DNA of 64,000 bases from Conoideocrella luteorostrata (lineage: Eukaryota > Ascomycota > Sordariomycetes > Hypocreales > Clavicipitaceae): NCBI GenBank assembly GCA_032433595.1, contig JASWJB010000244.1, forward strand, positions 1 to 64,000, given 5' to 3'. Within the stretch, counting starts at the first letter, position 1, and every line of letters starts with the position of its first letter. The position numbers and the translations under genes are program-made. Below, piece by piece: positions 9,904 to 20,785 of the stretch. The notes beneath the pieces are model-generated. The model made no database searches and was not told the DNA's origin. It worked only from the letters and a program-made list of their open reading frames with translations.

Positions 9904-10934
9904 GCATGACGTATTCTTTTGTCGCTTCCTTGGGAGTTTCGTCTTATTGTCTAAGTTTCATGAGATAGCATCAGATATAGGACAGAATTTATGTACCTGA
10001 CCAAATGTACGGGTAGCCAACGTGGTGTTGAAGCTCGGGACAGTTACTTTCTTAGGTGACACTATACAACCAGACCTGGTGCAAGGTACGACGCGCTCTC
10101 ACGATTCACTTTGGGCAGCTTGCCGTCCAACTGTAGGCACTGTAGATAGCGACACGCTGCCACTTGATGCGCGTATAGCCGACCGTACATCGATCCTGAG
10201 TTAGTTTGGGCAGGGGCATTGCCCGATGACGGATGGACCCGGGATGTCGGGGCCCGAATATCGGCTGCGTAAAGAGGAGTTGGAGAACCTCCCTACGGAC
10301 AGCAGCGAATCTAGGATCAAAGAGCCTCAAGCAGAAATTGCCCGACTCAGACCAGGAGCCCTCAAAGCCTACGTGCCCAAGTTCCCCGTGATACACTCAT
10401 GTCTGCTTCTCGGCGCTATCTCATCCGACGGGGAGGGTACAGTCTTGTACAGAGTTGGTCGCCGGCCGTAGAACTCGGCCCCTATCTAGGGCGCGTAGGA
10501 CTTGGGATGTACAGTCATCAATCTAACCGACCGCTCCTACGCCTCTGTGGTGGAACAGCTATGCTTTACGATGGGTTTCTATAGATGCTCAACCAAGCCA
10601 TTATTAATTAGCCCCTAAAAAGAGCTGAGGATTTGAACCGACCGGGCGTATGTGTGTGCGTGGTCGTCGTAGAGTGCGTATGCATGTACGTGTGACTGCG
10701 TGCGAGGGTGCCTCATCGGGGACCGCAAAAAAGTGAGTGCAATCGCCAAGCTGCACTTCAACCGCAGGTTGAGCTTTCAGGCAGCAGTCGGGGTTTGTAT
10801 CTGGCGTTGACGCATCAATCGCGCGAAAGAGAGACACATAGCACCCAGGTCAACGGGACCACCGCAGCATTCATAGCGATGAGTCACATGTCGAAACGAT
10901 CTGTAAGCAATGCAACAGCTACTGGTTGCATTCA
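9904..10934. other. Intergenic, possible coiled-coil fragment at 10226-10370
   Basis: There is no supported gene. A short plus-strand run, LRKEELENLPTDSSE followed by IKEPQAEIARLRP (10263-10360), resembles a coiled-coil segment and may be a remnant. The rest shows nothing recognisable. Confidence 0.4.
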
Positions 10935-11513
10935 CTATCCCATCGATTTTGCTATCTCGGTGAGCAGTTCCTGGAGATCCCCATCTGTAATTTTGTCTGC
11001 AAGTGAAGGAATCATTGTTTTCGCCTCGTCGGCGTCCGTACAGCACAGTGAGCCTACTCGCGAGCTTTAGCAGTAAGCACAGCATGATAGATAGCGGGTT
11101 GGAATGTACCGAGCTGCGCCCTTTCAAACTTGGAGAGCTCTTGGTGAGAGCTGAGCAGGCGTTCAACTGCCTCTATGCTCTCTCTGATTTTGAAACGCGC
11201 AAAGGCATCAAAATACTGTAGGCTGCTTTGCAGAACCCTAGAATATTAACCCAAAGGCCGTCACGTCAGAATGTACTCGCAAAGCAAACACCGAATCGCA
11301 GAGTTTCAACAAGGGGTCGGCTCACGGGTTATGCTGGACGGCATTGCGATCCACGCCACGTTTTGCCAGCACAGCGTTGACCACAAGAGCGGCTTCGGAC
11401 ACTGTGAGAGCATCCACGTCCTGGAACTCTCCGAGTTGGAGGAAATCAGCGCTCTCCACCTGCTCGGAAGGTGGGATGGCCTTTGGTCGCGATCTTGGGG
11501 TATCGTTCGTCAT
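10935..11513 (-). CDS. RPB4: RNA polymerase II subunit Rpb4 (stalk subunit), three exons
   Basis: Exons 11513-11326, 11237-11110 and 11053-10935 on the minus strand join into 144 residues with consistent phases. The introns are 88 bp (GTGAGC...TTCTAG) and 56 bp (GTACAT...GAGTAG). The protein follows the Rpb4 fold: LQLGEFQDVDALTVSEAALVVNAV in exon 1 (residues about 24-48), the helix pair YFDAFARFKIRESIEAVER and FERAQLG in exon 2, and SLCC, DADEAKTMIPSLADKI and LQELLTEI in exon 3. Rpb4 pairs with Rpb7 to form the stalk of Pol II in the nucleus. The length is close to the usual 140-160 residues in fungi. The small differences from what I expect of the family (for example TDADEAK for DTADEAK) could mean a duplicate copy. 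The frame is intact, so I call it a gene. Confidence 0.85.
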
Positions 11514-12021
11514 TGCTGCGACGGTGAGAGATGGTTGTTGGCTCCAAAACCACTTCCCTTCGTCACTTCGGGTGTCCAAACCAACATGAAAATTCATTCG
11601 CGTCATCACGTGCGAGGTCTGCTCGTGGTGCCCTGTGCATCGCGAGCCGCTTTGAGGATGCAAAATGAGGCTCTTGGTACCGAGTTGTGCGCAACTCCAA
11701 GCTACATGTAAGCCGCCAACCAAAATTGTGGTAAATTAAATCTAGATTGCTCAGTTGCGGATCCAAAACTTATGCCTCTTAACTAGTCGACTTCTGGCAT
11801 GCATGCTTTCGGTTCGGTCTCTACGAATCGCCCCGCCCGCACACAACACACTCACACGCACGCACGCATTCTGGATTGTGGATTCTGCCATCACCACGAC
11901 CAGCGTGCACGCATCACCGCGACGGGCGCGGCGCGTAATAAACAGCAACTATTGAACAATAAGGTTCGTGCTTGCGCTCGTGACTATCTGCTGTACTTGC
12001 CTGCACTGCTAAAGTCAAATT
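11514..12021. other. Upstream region of RPB4
   Basis: No other gene seen. The 5' region contains a CACACACG-type low-complexity tract (about 11838-11870). Dispersed repeat R3 begins near 11935. Confidence 0.5.
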
Positions 12022-12160
12022 CGTGCAGTATAAATTGAGAGAAATCTCCACGCAATTGCGACCATGACTTTCATCACTTTCAGCAACACTTTCAACCACA
12101 CTTCCATCAACACTTCCACCAACACCTCCATCAAGATTTCTCTCGAATTGTGCTGCACGC
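11935..12160. repeat. Dispersed repeat R3, copy a, with 26-bp inverted ends (MITE-like)
   Basis: Arms 12022-12047 (CGTGCAG...GAGAGAAATCT) and 12134-12159 (AGATTTCTCTC...CTGCACG) are reverse complements with four mismatches over 26 bp, mostly C/T. The left half (11935-12050, with AAGGTTCGTGCTTGCGCTCG) matches the reverse strand of 21018-21155. Between the arms lies a 12-15-bp tandem unit (CACTTCCATCAA). Size and inverted ends suit a non-autonomous DNA transposon. Confidence 0.6.
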
Positions 12161-12636
12161 TATGTCTTAATGGACTAGCATGAGTTCGCGCGTGCGATGT
12201 GTTACTAATTTGAACATCAAACCGTGGCTCTTGCCTTGGCGCTCATCCGCCCAAGCTTTCGCCTCTTCTATCAGAGGAATCCGAAGGAATCCGACGGATT
12301 AGATGAGTCCGAATTGTAGGCATAAAAGGAAGGAATTCCCCGTCAATTTGGAAGGCACAAAACATCATCAATGCCATCATTTTCCATTCGTCCTTGTCAA
12401 TTTTCTACTGTGCAATTGCTCTGGCCTCGATAACGTAACATGTTGTAGTTCATTTGTTGGGGGGGACAGATGTCCGGACAAGGAGCCCAAGGCGGGAAGC
12501 AGAGGAGCCGGTGTCTCATTTTGAAGGTGTAATTATAGGTAGGGTTGGACTGGTCTGCCGAAGGCATCTTTCTGCATCTTTCATCATCGACACTGTCAAT
12601 ATACATGAATCTGACCTCTTCTTACTAAATCCATCA
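12160..12636. other. Intergenic, nothing recognised
   Basis: Between the R3 repeat and the 3' end of the RCC1 remnant. No gene, RNA or clear repeat seen. The blades missing from the RCC1 pseudogene are not found here. Confidence 0.5.
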
Positions 12637-13453
12637 TCATTGTGCCGCCGCACTGTTTGCACTTGCTACTGACGCCACGGTCTGACGCACACCACATCCA
12701 TACACACGACCAGTGTCGGTAAGAGCGAAGCTGCAACCATCGCCAGCGGCGACCTGGACAAATCGAGTATTAGGCGGAAAAGAGCCTGTCGAAATTTCCT
12801 TGGGGGTTGATTCCAGGGGATTGAGGTCTGCTCCGTCGTCGTCGTCTTCTTCACCTCCTTTACCCGCGTCAATGTCTTGCAATTTACCACCATGCCACTC
12901 CGTGTCTCTACCGCGAGCCTTCTCATCATGTACGCCCTAGGTGATGATTTTGTTATCCGCCGTTAAGGCAACTGTGTGCATACCGCCGTAGGCTATTTGC
13001 AAGATGTGAAAGGCCGATGGATCAATGACGTCGAAGAAACGGGTTAAGGAATGGCTCCAAAGCTACTTTCATTTTAGGGGCCAAGGGGCCAAGCTCGGCT
13101 AGTTCACCAGTGCCAAAGATCAGGACTGCAAGCTTCTGATCGAGGACCTGGTTAATGACAGCCGAGTGCGACTGGCTTGGTGGTTCATGTTGCTGGGCGT
13201 CGCTCGTCTTTACTCTTTTCGCGGCACCAGGAGCAATGGCTGATGATGACTGGTCATCACTTCCAGTTTCCAAGGGACGTTTTTTGTGCCCAGACGAGAT
13301 CTTGGGCCCTCCTCCTCCTCTTCCGATGTGACTTGCGCGACTCGTAGATGCGTTCTGGACCGGTTTCTTGATTCGCGACGTCTTGTTGGCTGTGTGCTTC
13401 GATCCCCGTTCTTGATGCCTGATTTTGCGAGACGAGACTGTCGCAGAAGGCAA
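12637..13453 (-). pseudogene. RCC1 (Ran guanine-nucleotide exchange factor) pseudogene, truncated
   Basis: The minus-strand start at 13453 opens a basic N-terminal tail with two Lys/Arg-rich patches, as in fungal Pim1/Srm1 proteins. It is followed by INQVLDQKLAVLIFGTGE. A frame change near 13040 is needed to continue into DPSAFHILQIAYGGMHTVAL, a typical RCC1 blade. The next blade reads KIIT-stop-GV, where the family has Trp, a TGG-to-TAG change near 12935. The frame then runs on through LNPLESTPKEIS and FVQVAAGDGCSFALTDTGRV to a premature end at 12637. Only about two of the seven propeller blades remain. RCC1 charges Ran with GTP on chromatin and is essential, so an intact copy must exist elsewhere. 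The Trp stop is C-to-T in CpA on the plus strand, as RIP would produce. Confidence 0.85.
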
Positions 13454-13806
13454 ATTAACAAGCGGTACCTTTGTTTTGTCCTATTCAGTTGGCAGAGAGA
13501 GGGTATCGGAAGTCGATTGGTAATACTTGCAAAAAGACTCTCAAAGGGACGGGCGACGAACCCACCAAAAACAACAAGTCCGGAGGAAACAGAGCATTTC
13601 TTCAATCGCGTCCATTGCACGTATGTATGCACGGACCAAGTTCTCACCGCCCGGCAGAGTCATGAAAAATTGGAAGCGACAATTGTGCGGCAGTACTCCG
13701 TCTGTTGTGAGGTCCTGCTATGGTAGCTGCTGCAAGAAGTGAGGGTTTCGATGTGTTATGTTGAACAGCGCGTTGTACGCATACTGCTGCGGGAGTTTAC
13801 TGTGTG

Positions 13807-13831
13807 TACGGAGTACGGAGTACGGAGTAGT
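13807..13831. repeat. Triple TACGGAGTA motif
   Basis: GTACGGAGTACGGAGTACGGAGTA holds three overlapping copies of the 9-mer that is over-represented in this window. Confidence 0.8.
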
Positions 13832-13844
13832 GTTGTATGTGTTA

Positions 13845-14336
13845 TGAGGCTGGTAATAAAGGCTAGAAACAAAAAAAGTACTTCTGCCCCTGTAATATGT
13901 GGTGGGGTACTTAACACGTCTTGGGTTAGGTCAGGCTGTATGTTTAACATCGCTGGCTGCGTGTTTTAGTTGCCACACGCCTGACAGATTAATCGAGACA
14001 TCGGAGCCACTCTGCTGCTGTCCTGAATGACTCAATTATTGTCGACACCTTGGTTGCCCATGGATATTAGCCTACTTCGCGACAGACCTCGCACCAGACT
14101 TCGCACCAGACTCGCACCAGACCTCGCGGCAGACCTTACAAAGGACCTCGCATAGTGCCTCACAAGGGGCCTCACGGGAGGGGGCCCATAACGCGAGCAG
14201 AGCTGCACGTGCTACGAAGCTAACGACCGGGTTAATAAACATAAATGGTAACTTCTCTCCTTGCAATCCATGGTGGGGGGTACTTAACACGTTTTGGGTT
14301 AGATCAGGCCATAAGTTTAACATCGCTGGCTGCGTG
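13845..14336. repeat. Pair of direct repeats (R4), about 115 bp each
   Basis: 13845-13963 and 14222-14336 are direct repeats. The best part is GTACTTAACACGT followed by TTGGGTTAG and TTTAACATCGCTGGCTGCGTG at both ends. About 260 bp lie between them, with a CAGACCTCGCAC-type tandem tract (14080-14170). Two direct repeats around a short non-coding core resemble a terminal-repeat-in-miniature (TRIM) retroelement, but the ends are not TG...CA in an obvious way. Confidence 0.6.
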
Positions 14337-16323
14337 AACAGCGAGCGACGCGGGACGGGCCGGTTGGTAAACCATGGGGCATTAATTAGTTATAGCAGGC
14401 CCCGGGGAAAAAAAAAAGTGAGGTCCAACGGAGCTGGTCGTAAAACGCCCGCTTGTAGCCCCCAGAGTCCGCTAAATCTCAAGATTCGTCGCTCCCCAGC
14501 CAGCCACATAAACTAATGCGTGCAATCAACACACATGGAACAGGCTAGTTTCACCTAAATACGCATCTCTGCACGTTATATCTCTTTGGTGACCGTAAGG
14601 CGCCCACACTCTTGTACCAGTCTCCACAAGTAACCCTATTAACATGGATGACCCAGAGTGACCTTCATTAGTGCTTTGGGCTGTGAGACGTGCGATGTAT
14701 CTCTTTGTAATTCGGAAATTTACTAGGACTTCTATCATGGTATAAAATAGCAGGCAGGATAAGTACCTTCCAGTGCTCCGCTTCTAATTGGCTACGACCC
14801 CTATCTGGTACCAAAATGTAGCCTTACGGGTCGCCAAAGAGATATGCTGTGTTCACCCACCATAGCGCCCTCTAGCGTATAGGGTAGGTGGCATTAAAGG
14901 GTATCAATTCCGCGCCGGACACAACAAATAGCCATGCCAGGGGCTGCACTCTTTCTGCACTCACTTTTTTATGCGTAGTCCCCGATGAAGCACGCACGCA
15001 CACTCAAATTGCAAAAGTACTACCTACCTAGGGGACCGGTCAGTCATTGTCCGATCTTTACCCCAGGCAGATTAAAAGCTCCACGTGGAAGTTGGATTCA
15101 AGAGATATAACCCAAGGCAGGCACTCTTCGCCCTGATTTCACATCTGCTGGGGATATGCCCTAGTTCTCCCAACTTGACTACTACCAGCGACACCACAGC
15201 TGCACTTTGGACAAGCAGACCCACCCTCCCGTATGAGCCTCTTGACCTCAGCGGCGAAAGGGCTGAACTGTTTGGCAGCCTTGCCAATGACAATTGCCTT
15301 GCTTCAACGCTGCCTCAACCCACGAAAACGACTGGCCACGCTGGCGAACATGCACGTCCTCGTCTTTCGGTTTCTCGTACGCCGACTCTAGTCTTTCCCT
15401 TATCTGCCAATCTCCCTTCATAATCCCATGCACCTAACCCCATCTCTGCGCTCCTTCATGCCAGTCCTCTCTTCTTCCATGTCCTCAATAGCGCTTACCA
15501 ACCCGGTATTCTCCGGATTCCCGCCTTCTCAGGAGTCCTTGTCGCATCTATCAACATCCAAGGACAGAAATGAACTCAACCTTGCGCAGCCTATGCACCC
15601 GAGCCGGTTGTCGTCGAGCTTGGGTGGAGGTTAAGACTTTTTCCTTGCCTGTGTCGAGCTCTTGTTGGAGCTGCCCAGCGCTCCGAGAGGGTTGACCTGC
15701 TGTGGTCTCAGAGGGTCGGCCAACGGGTCATTTGGCACGGGAACAAAAAGGTCCAAATGGCTTGCCTGGGGGCAAACCACGCGATGTCTACGGCGGCCGC
15801 CATGCCTGAAGGCGCGGGTGGGTGTGGCAGGACAGGTCGGTCAGTAAGGGAGGCAAACCAGGAGTGACTCACAAGGCCATACAAACACCACTAACAGAAC
15901 GTGAATTGGCACACTAGGACTGCTTTTGGCCTGGGGCACGGCCGTGTCTCTGCAGTCTGCGAGTGTGCTGGATGCTTTGCTGCACGTTGCCAGAGCTTGC
16001 GTAACGTCTCCTGTCACAGCAAGTTTGCGCCCCCTGGGGCAATGCTGTTTGCGTTTGCAGCCTGTGACCGTGCCGGATGCCCCCCCTGCACGTTGCCAAA
16101 GCCTGCGCAACGTCTCCTGCGGCAGCAGGTTTGCCTCTGACGGAGATGCCGCCTTGCCTATCGCATACTAAAGGGGACTGACTGCCGGCTGCTTCTTTTC
16201 GAGCAAATGGCCTCATCCACCGATGAGGCGACTCATTGACGGCGTTAGCAGTGATCCAGTACCCTTCTTTCCTTCTTAGGCCACCATTCTTACACCAACT
16301 CATCCGATTCTTGTGACGTGGGG
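14337..16323. other. Long intergenic stretch, no supported gene
   Basis: The open frames are short, overlap on both strands and match nothing I know. Within it, 15945-16150 is a two-copy tandem duplication of about 110 bp (shared GCACGTTGCCA, AGCCTGCGCAACGTCTCCTG). The rest, including 14500-15900, shows no structure I can name. Confidence 0.5.
15945..16150. repeat. Two-copy tandem duplication, about 110 bp per unit
   Basis: Units at about 15945-16040 and 16055-16150 share GTGCTGGATGC/GTGCCGGATGC, TGCACGTTGCCA and AACGTCTCCTG. The copies are moderately diverged. Confidence 0.7.
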
Positions 16324-16440
16324 ATGTACGGCTCAGATCCAGATGTCATCGCCTGCCTTTATCCACATGGCTGGGATGAACGACATTTGGCGATAAAAAC
16401 CATCACAACTCATAACAATCAACTTCCACCCTCCCCGTCC
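16324..16440 (+). pseudogene. Out-of-frame N-terminal piece of the FHA kinase
   Basis: An ATG at 16324 opens a plausible N-terminus containing LYPHGWDERHLAIKTIT. Near 16430-16440 (C-rich run CCACCCTCCCCGTCC) the coding trace moves by one base into the frame of the kinase, where PGSDDAIEL leads directly to the start at 16493. There is no GT-AG pair that could splice this, so it looks like a single-base insertion. The gene may therefore use the downstream ATG or be freshly inactivated. Confidence 0.55.
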
Positions 16441-16492
16441 TGGCAGCGACGATGCGATCGAACTAGGGCCTGGATCATCGGATCACTCCATT

Positions 16493-18324
16493 ATGCATAC
16501 GACGGGGTCATGTATAGTGCTAAGATTCAGCCAACCGCCCAAGACTAGTTTCGGTATGGTGGCAGGATGCAACCCGAAGGCAGATATTGTTTTGCCCAAA
16601 GGATTTGGCATCAGTTCCTACCAATTCGCACTGACCTTCGACATGGAGAAGTGCCTGGTTGTGAAAGACTTGAATTCTTCCCTCGGAACGCGAGTTATCT
16701 ATGACAACGAGGAAGAACAGCCGGGACACGGAGTTACCTGGCGCGCTTGCGGACCGAGACTTGCGAAATCCCTGGAGCCTGTCATTAAGGTGAATGACAT
16801 GCTTCAGTTCCGCCTTGTCGTACCCTATCACGACGTGACGTCCCCGATATACCGCCACAACGTCGATCGGTTCCTCGAGGGAAGTGCTTCCACCGGGAAC
16901 CTCTTTTCGGACATGAATATCACGAGCCGTACGCAGACTGAGCTCCCAACTGACTGCGGGGCCGACAAGCCATCGGCGCAGGGGGGTAAGCCAACGTTTT
17001 GGCGGCGCCTAATTGGCCAAGGGAGCTTTGGGACGGTGACCCACCTATGGAATGTAACCACCGGGGAGGAATACGCTTTGAAGGAGCCTACGAAGGCTCT
17101 GCTGACCGCGGGAGGTGACTGGCAACGGGAAGCCGAGATATTGCGGGGCATGTCTCATGTGAGTACCACGTCTTATGTTAGAGCGTTCGGACAATGCTGA
17201 CCTTTTTCTGAATCCAGAAAAACATCGTCGCTCTGAAGGACGCGAATTTCGACAATGGGCCGAAGCTTTACTTCGAGTACGTCGAAGGAGGCGCTCTCGA
17301 CTCTCGTAATGAGTACAAGAACCCGACACTATTTCAAAAACAGCAAGTCGCCATCCAGGCGCTCGATGCGCTCAAATATCTCCACGAGGAGAAACAGGTC
17401 GCTCATAGAGACCTGAAGCCCGCTAACATTCTGGTCGAGAGCTGGTCCAACGACAAAGTCCATATTAAGCTTGCCGATTTCGGCCTGTCAAAGCAGTCGG
17501 ATGAACTGAAAAGCTATTGTGGCACGCCTCTCTATATGGCTCCAGAGGTGTCCTCCACGTCACTTGCTAATATAATTAACAACGATCGCAATCTCGAACT
17601 AAAGTATGATACTCTGGTCGACATTTGGTCTTTGGGTATGGCTCTGCTACAGTTAGAGTGTGGTCATCTGCCATCTCGGGCAAACCATAACACGGACTCT
17701 GGCGATGACTGGGGTAAAACCATTGAGAAGTTTGTTAAGGATTACGAGGAAAAGCGCGGATCAAACGAATTTCTGTCTTTCGTCAGTACGCATATGCTGG
17801 TGGTTGACCCGCGGGAACGGCAGTCTGCCAGAAAATGTCATGAAAAAGCGGTACGACTCTGTAAGACCGACACGAGCGACAACGGCGGCAAGGAGAACGG
17901 CCCGTCCCAACCCAGAGCCTCATCAGCGGATGCTACTCTCGCCACCAACAGCTCAGCAGCTAGCGAGGCGTCCACTATCCGCCCAAGTCCCAGGAAGGGT
18001 CAAGACGACGGCCAGAACTCGGAGTTGTCGAAGTCGAGCGTGTCCACGCCAAGCACCATGAGCCTCATCACAAATCATTCAGCTGCAGGCAGGGAGAGTG
18101 AGAGCAGGCAGTGTGGAGCTGGCTCTGCTTCAATTGGCCCCGAAACACATGGGGCTATCATTTTCGACCCTGCCAGCGCCGCGGGAGACGAGGGCGAGAA
18201 TCCCGACAGCAGAGCTCTGCCGTTGGCATCGCAGCGCAAGAGGACGCGGCCAGAGGGCGGTTTCTCACCCGGGCTCGCCGATCAGGAGCCGCAGGATGGA
18301 GGTAGTAAACGTAGTAAGCTGTGA
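16493..18324 (+). CDS. FHA-domain serine/threonine protein kinase
   Basis: Exons 16493-17158 and 17218-18324, with a 59-bp intron (GTGAGT...TCCAG), give 590 residues. Residues 15-110 form a forkhead-associated (FHA) phosphopeptide-binding domain (GMVAGCNPKADIVLP, then the LNSSLGTRV loop). The kinase domain spans about 170-440: Gly loop IGQGSFGTV (174-182), Lys197, catalytic HRDLKPAN (285-292), DFG (309-311), MAPE (329-332) and DIWSLGMALLQLE. All catalytic residues are present. FHA plus kinase is the layout of Rad53/Cds1-type checkpoint kinases, but the rest of the sequence is not close enough to name an orthologue. The C-terminal 150 residues are Ser-rich, and a basic RKRTR and KRSK patch suggests nuclear location. 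The start is uncertain, because an upstream stretch of family-like sequence is out of frame. Confidence 0.8.
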
Positions 18325-18743
18325 AACTTGAGCCAAGTGTGTGCGAATCGAGGCTGGCAGCGTGGCTCTAGCTGTGTTCAAAGAGTTGCTTTCAAGTTGG
18401 GGGGCGTGAGTGAGGGGTGAGTGAGTCAGCGTGTGGGAGGGAGCAGCTACGGGAAGCTAGTGCGCTGGTCGCGGCTCCCTGCAGGTACTAGTACGGAGTG
18501 GCCTCGCGTGTTAAAACGCTAAGAGTATGTATGTCTAAATAAGGCACGGAGTAATTTAGTGTGTTGATCGTTGCTTTGGCCAAGATCCCCGTGTGGACAA
18601 AGTCAAAGTGCATGTTTGTTCGCCTGTAATTCCCCTATGTACCGAGTACCCTGACAAGTAATAAAGCCACCCCCCCCTTTTGGTCGCGCCGCCGTCACTC
18701 TCACCCTCCATTGCCACAACATAAGGCCGGCTCTCTCTCACTC
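18325..18743. other. Intergenic between the kinase and the 657-aa gene
   Basis: No gene seen. One partial TACGGAGT motif occurs (about 18490). Both flanking genes are on the plus strand, but each has its own spacing, so there is no sign of shared transcription. Confidence 0.5.
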
Positions 18744-20785
18744 ATGTCGCGCCCTTCCGAACCCACGTCGCTTCCCGAGAGTCAAGCACCCGCACCTCCA
18801 TCATCACAACATAAGGCCAGCTCTCTCTCTCTCATGTCGCGCCCTTCCGAACCCACGTCGCTTCCCGAGGGTCAAGCACCCGCACCTCCATCATCACAAC
18901 ATGAGGCCAGCTCTCTCTCAGTCATGTCGCTCCTTTCCGCCAAGTCGCTTCCGCTTCACGAATGTCAAAGACCCACGTTGTTTCCCGAGGGTCAAGAGCC
19001 CGCACCCACCGTGCCTGTTCGAGAGCTACTCTCCTTCAATGAAGACGAGCTTGTGAAGTTCGTGAACGCCTGCCGCCTTTCGAGAGAGAGCTTTGATATG
19101 TCGCGAATGGAAGACCCGCATGTCCTCTCACGAGACCAACGACGCGAGCTTGCCGAGAAACTGAGGTGAGCGCAATATTCTGGCGTAACCGTTTCGGCTC
19201 TGTGGACCTGTCACTGATCGCGCTCATTTGCAGTGCCGCGATGGTCAAGGCTGGCCCCTTGAACGCCAACGAGGTCTCGCGTCGCTTGGAAATACTTGCT
19301 GACCGGCCTGTCCGGTCGCCAACCCCCCTTGCATCGCCTGTCCGGTCGCCAACCCTCACTCCATCGCCTGATAACAGCGGGTATGAAAAGTTTTGTCACG
19401 ATGAACTCGTGAGACAAGGTGGCCGGCCAGTCATGTCGTTCGAGCGTCTCCAGCACAGCTCCAAAGACGCACAAGCTAGCCAGGGAAAGCTTGAGCCGTG
19501 GCTGCGCGAGCCAGAATCGCACCTTCGAGATGGCGATGTGCCGCCTATATTCTCAAAGCAACTATATGACTGGCAGTCATTCCAGCAAAAGTGGCAATGG
19601 GACAACCGCGGCAAGTACGCAGGCGAGGAAGGCTTTACTACCTACGTCGAGTCAGATAAGAGGATGTCGTCGTATTGGGGAGACGAGCGATGGGTGTCTC
19701 AGCCCGGGTTCGAGGAAGTGATGAGGAGCATCTGGGAGGAGCACGAACCGAGATACCTTGAGCTATCCGGCAGGGAGGGCTTCGCGGCGTATAACGTAGC
19801 CGTGAAGAGTCGCCTCGCGTCCCACAAATTCACACAATCATTCCAGCTTACTGAAGATCCATGCCATCAAGACTCATGGACCACTTGGGTGGAATATCTT
19901 GGCTATGTTTACTGGTGGCTGGACTTCTCTACTACGAAGCAGCGCGCGCAAGAGCCGGAATTTCAAAAAGCATGGGATGAACTGTGGCGCTTCCGGAGGT
20001 CCTTGGTTCAGGCTGCATTAAGGCCGATCCCTAGCGGGGAAAACGTCACACTCAGCGACCAGCTGGATACGGCACACGACCAGATCGGTAAATTCTTGGC
20101 AAGCACGAAGTCTTACCGAGAACTGATGGCGGACATCCGCCGCTTTGGGCTGCGGGCACAATGGGTCCTTGAGCAGTTGCCTCTGATGGACACTGCGCCA
20201 TCTGCGGAAGAGAAAGCGACTAGGAGCAGTTTGGATGCAAACAGCGGCAAGAAGAGGAAGGCGGGAAGAGATGACGATGCTTCACCCCATCGCCTATCCA
20301 AGAAAAAGGAGCAAGAGGCCAGCCAAAGCAGCTCAGCACTGGATCCAGGACCAGGAACAGCAAATGAATCTGACCTCACAGTACCCGGTAAAACAGCCGC
20401 CACCTTGGTGACTGCTAGCTCTAACCCTCGTCGAAGTCGACGTCTCAAGAATACTACTACTGCTGCTGCTGCTGCTGCCAGAGGGGCTCCGTCTGCCCAA
20501 CGTCAGCCTAAAGGTGCTTTACCCCGTCGCCTATCTAAGAAAAAGGAACAAGAGGCCAGCCAAAGCAGCTCAGCACTGGATCCAGGACCAGGAACAGCAA
20601 ATGAATCTGACCTCACGATGCCCGGTAAAACAGCCGCCACCTTGGTGACTGCTAGCTCTAACCATCGTCGAAGTCGACGTCTTAAGAATACTGCTGCTGC
20701 TGCTGCTGCTGCGAGAGCGGCTCCGTCTTCCCAACGTCAGCCTGAAGGGCGTGGGGTACTGAAGACACACACAAAAAAAAGGTAG
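18744..20785 (+). CDS. Repeat-rich protein of unknown function, two exons
   Basis: Exons 18744-19165 and 19234-20785, with a 68-bp intron (GTGAGC...TTTGCAG, codon AG|T), give 657 residues. The first 80 residues consist of about 2.5 copies of a 30-residue Ser/Pro unit (SRPSEPTSLPEGQAPAPPSSQ-type). Residues 95-140 look like a small helical domain. Residues about 205-380 form a Trp/Tyr-rich globular domain (YDWQSFQQKWQWDNRGKY, TTWVEYLGYVYWWLDF) that I believe recurs in hypocrealean genomes under no agreed name. The last 175 residues hold two tandem copies of a 78-residue unit (RLSKKKEQEASQSSSALDPG ... RRSRRLKNT plus an Ala run), Lys/Arg-rich and probably nuclear. The Ala run comes from a GCT microsatellite. 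The second copy is about 95 percent like the first, so the duplication is recent. Confidence 0.75.
20278..20749 (+). repeat. Coding tandem duplication, two 234-bp units
   Basis: Two in-frame direct copies of a 78-codon unit near the 3' end of the gene above, differing at few positions and in the length of the GCT tract. Confidence 0.85.

Noticed and set aside
10604..10650. tRNA B-box-like sequence (GGTTCAAATCC on the minus strand)
   Set aside because: The flanking bases do not form a T-arm, acceptor or anticodon arm, and no A-box lies at the right distance.
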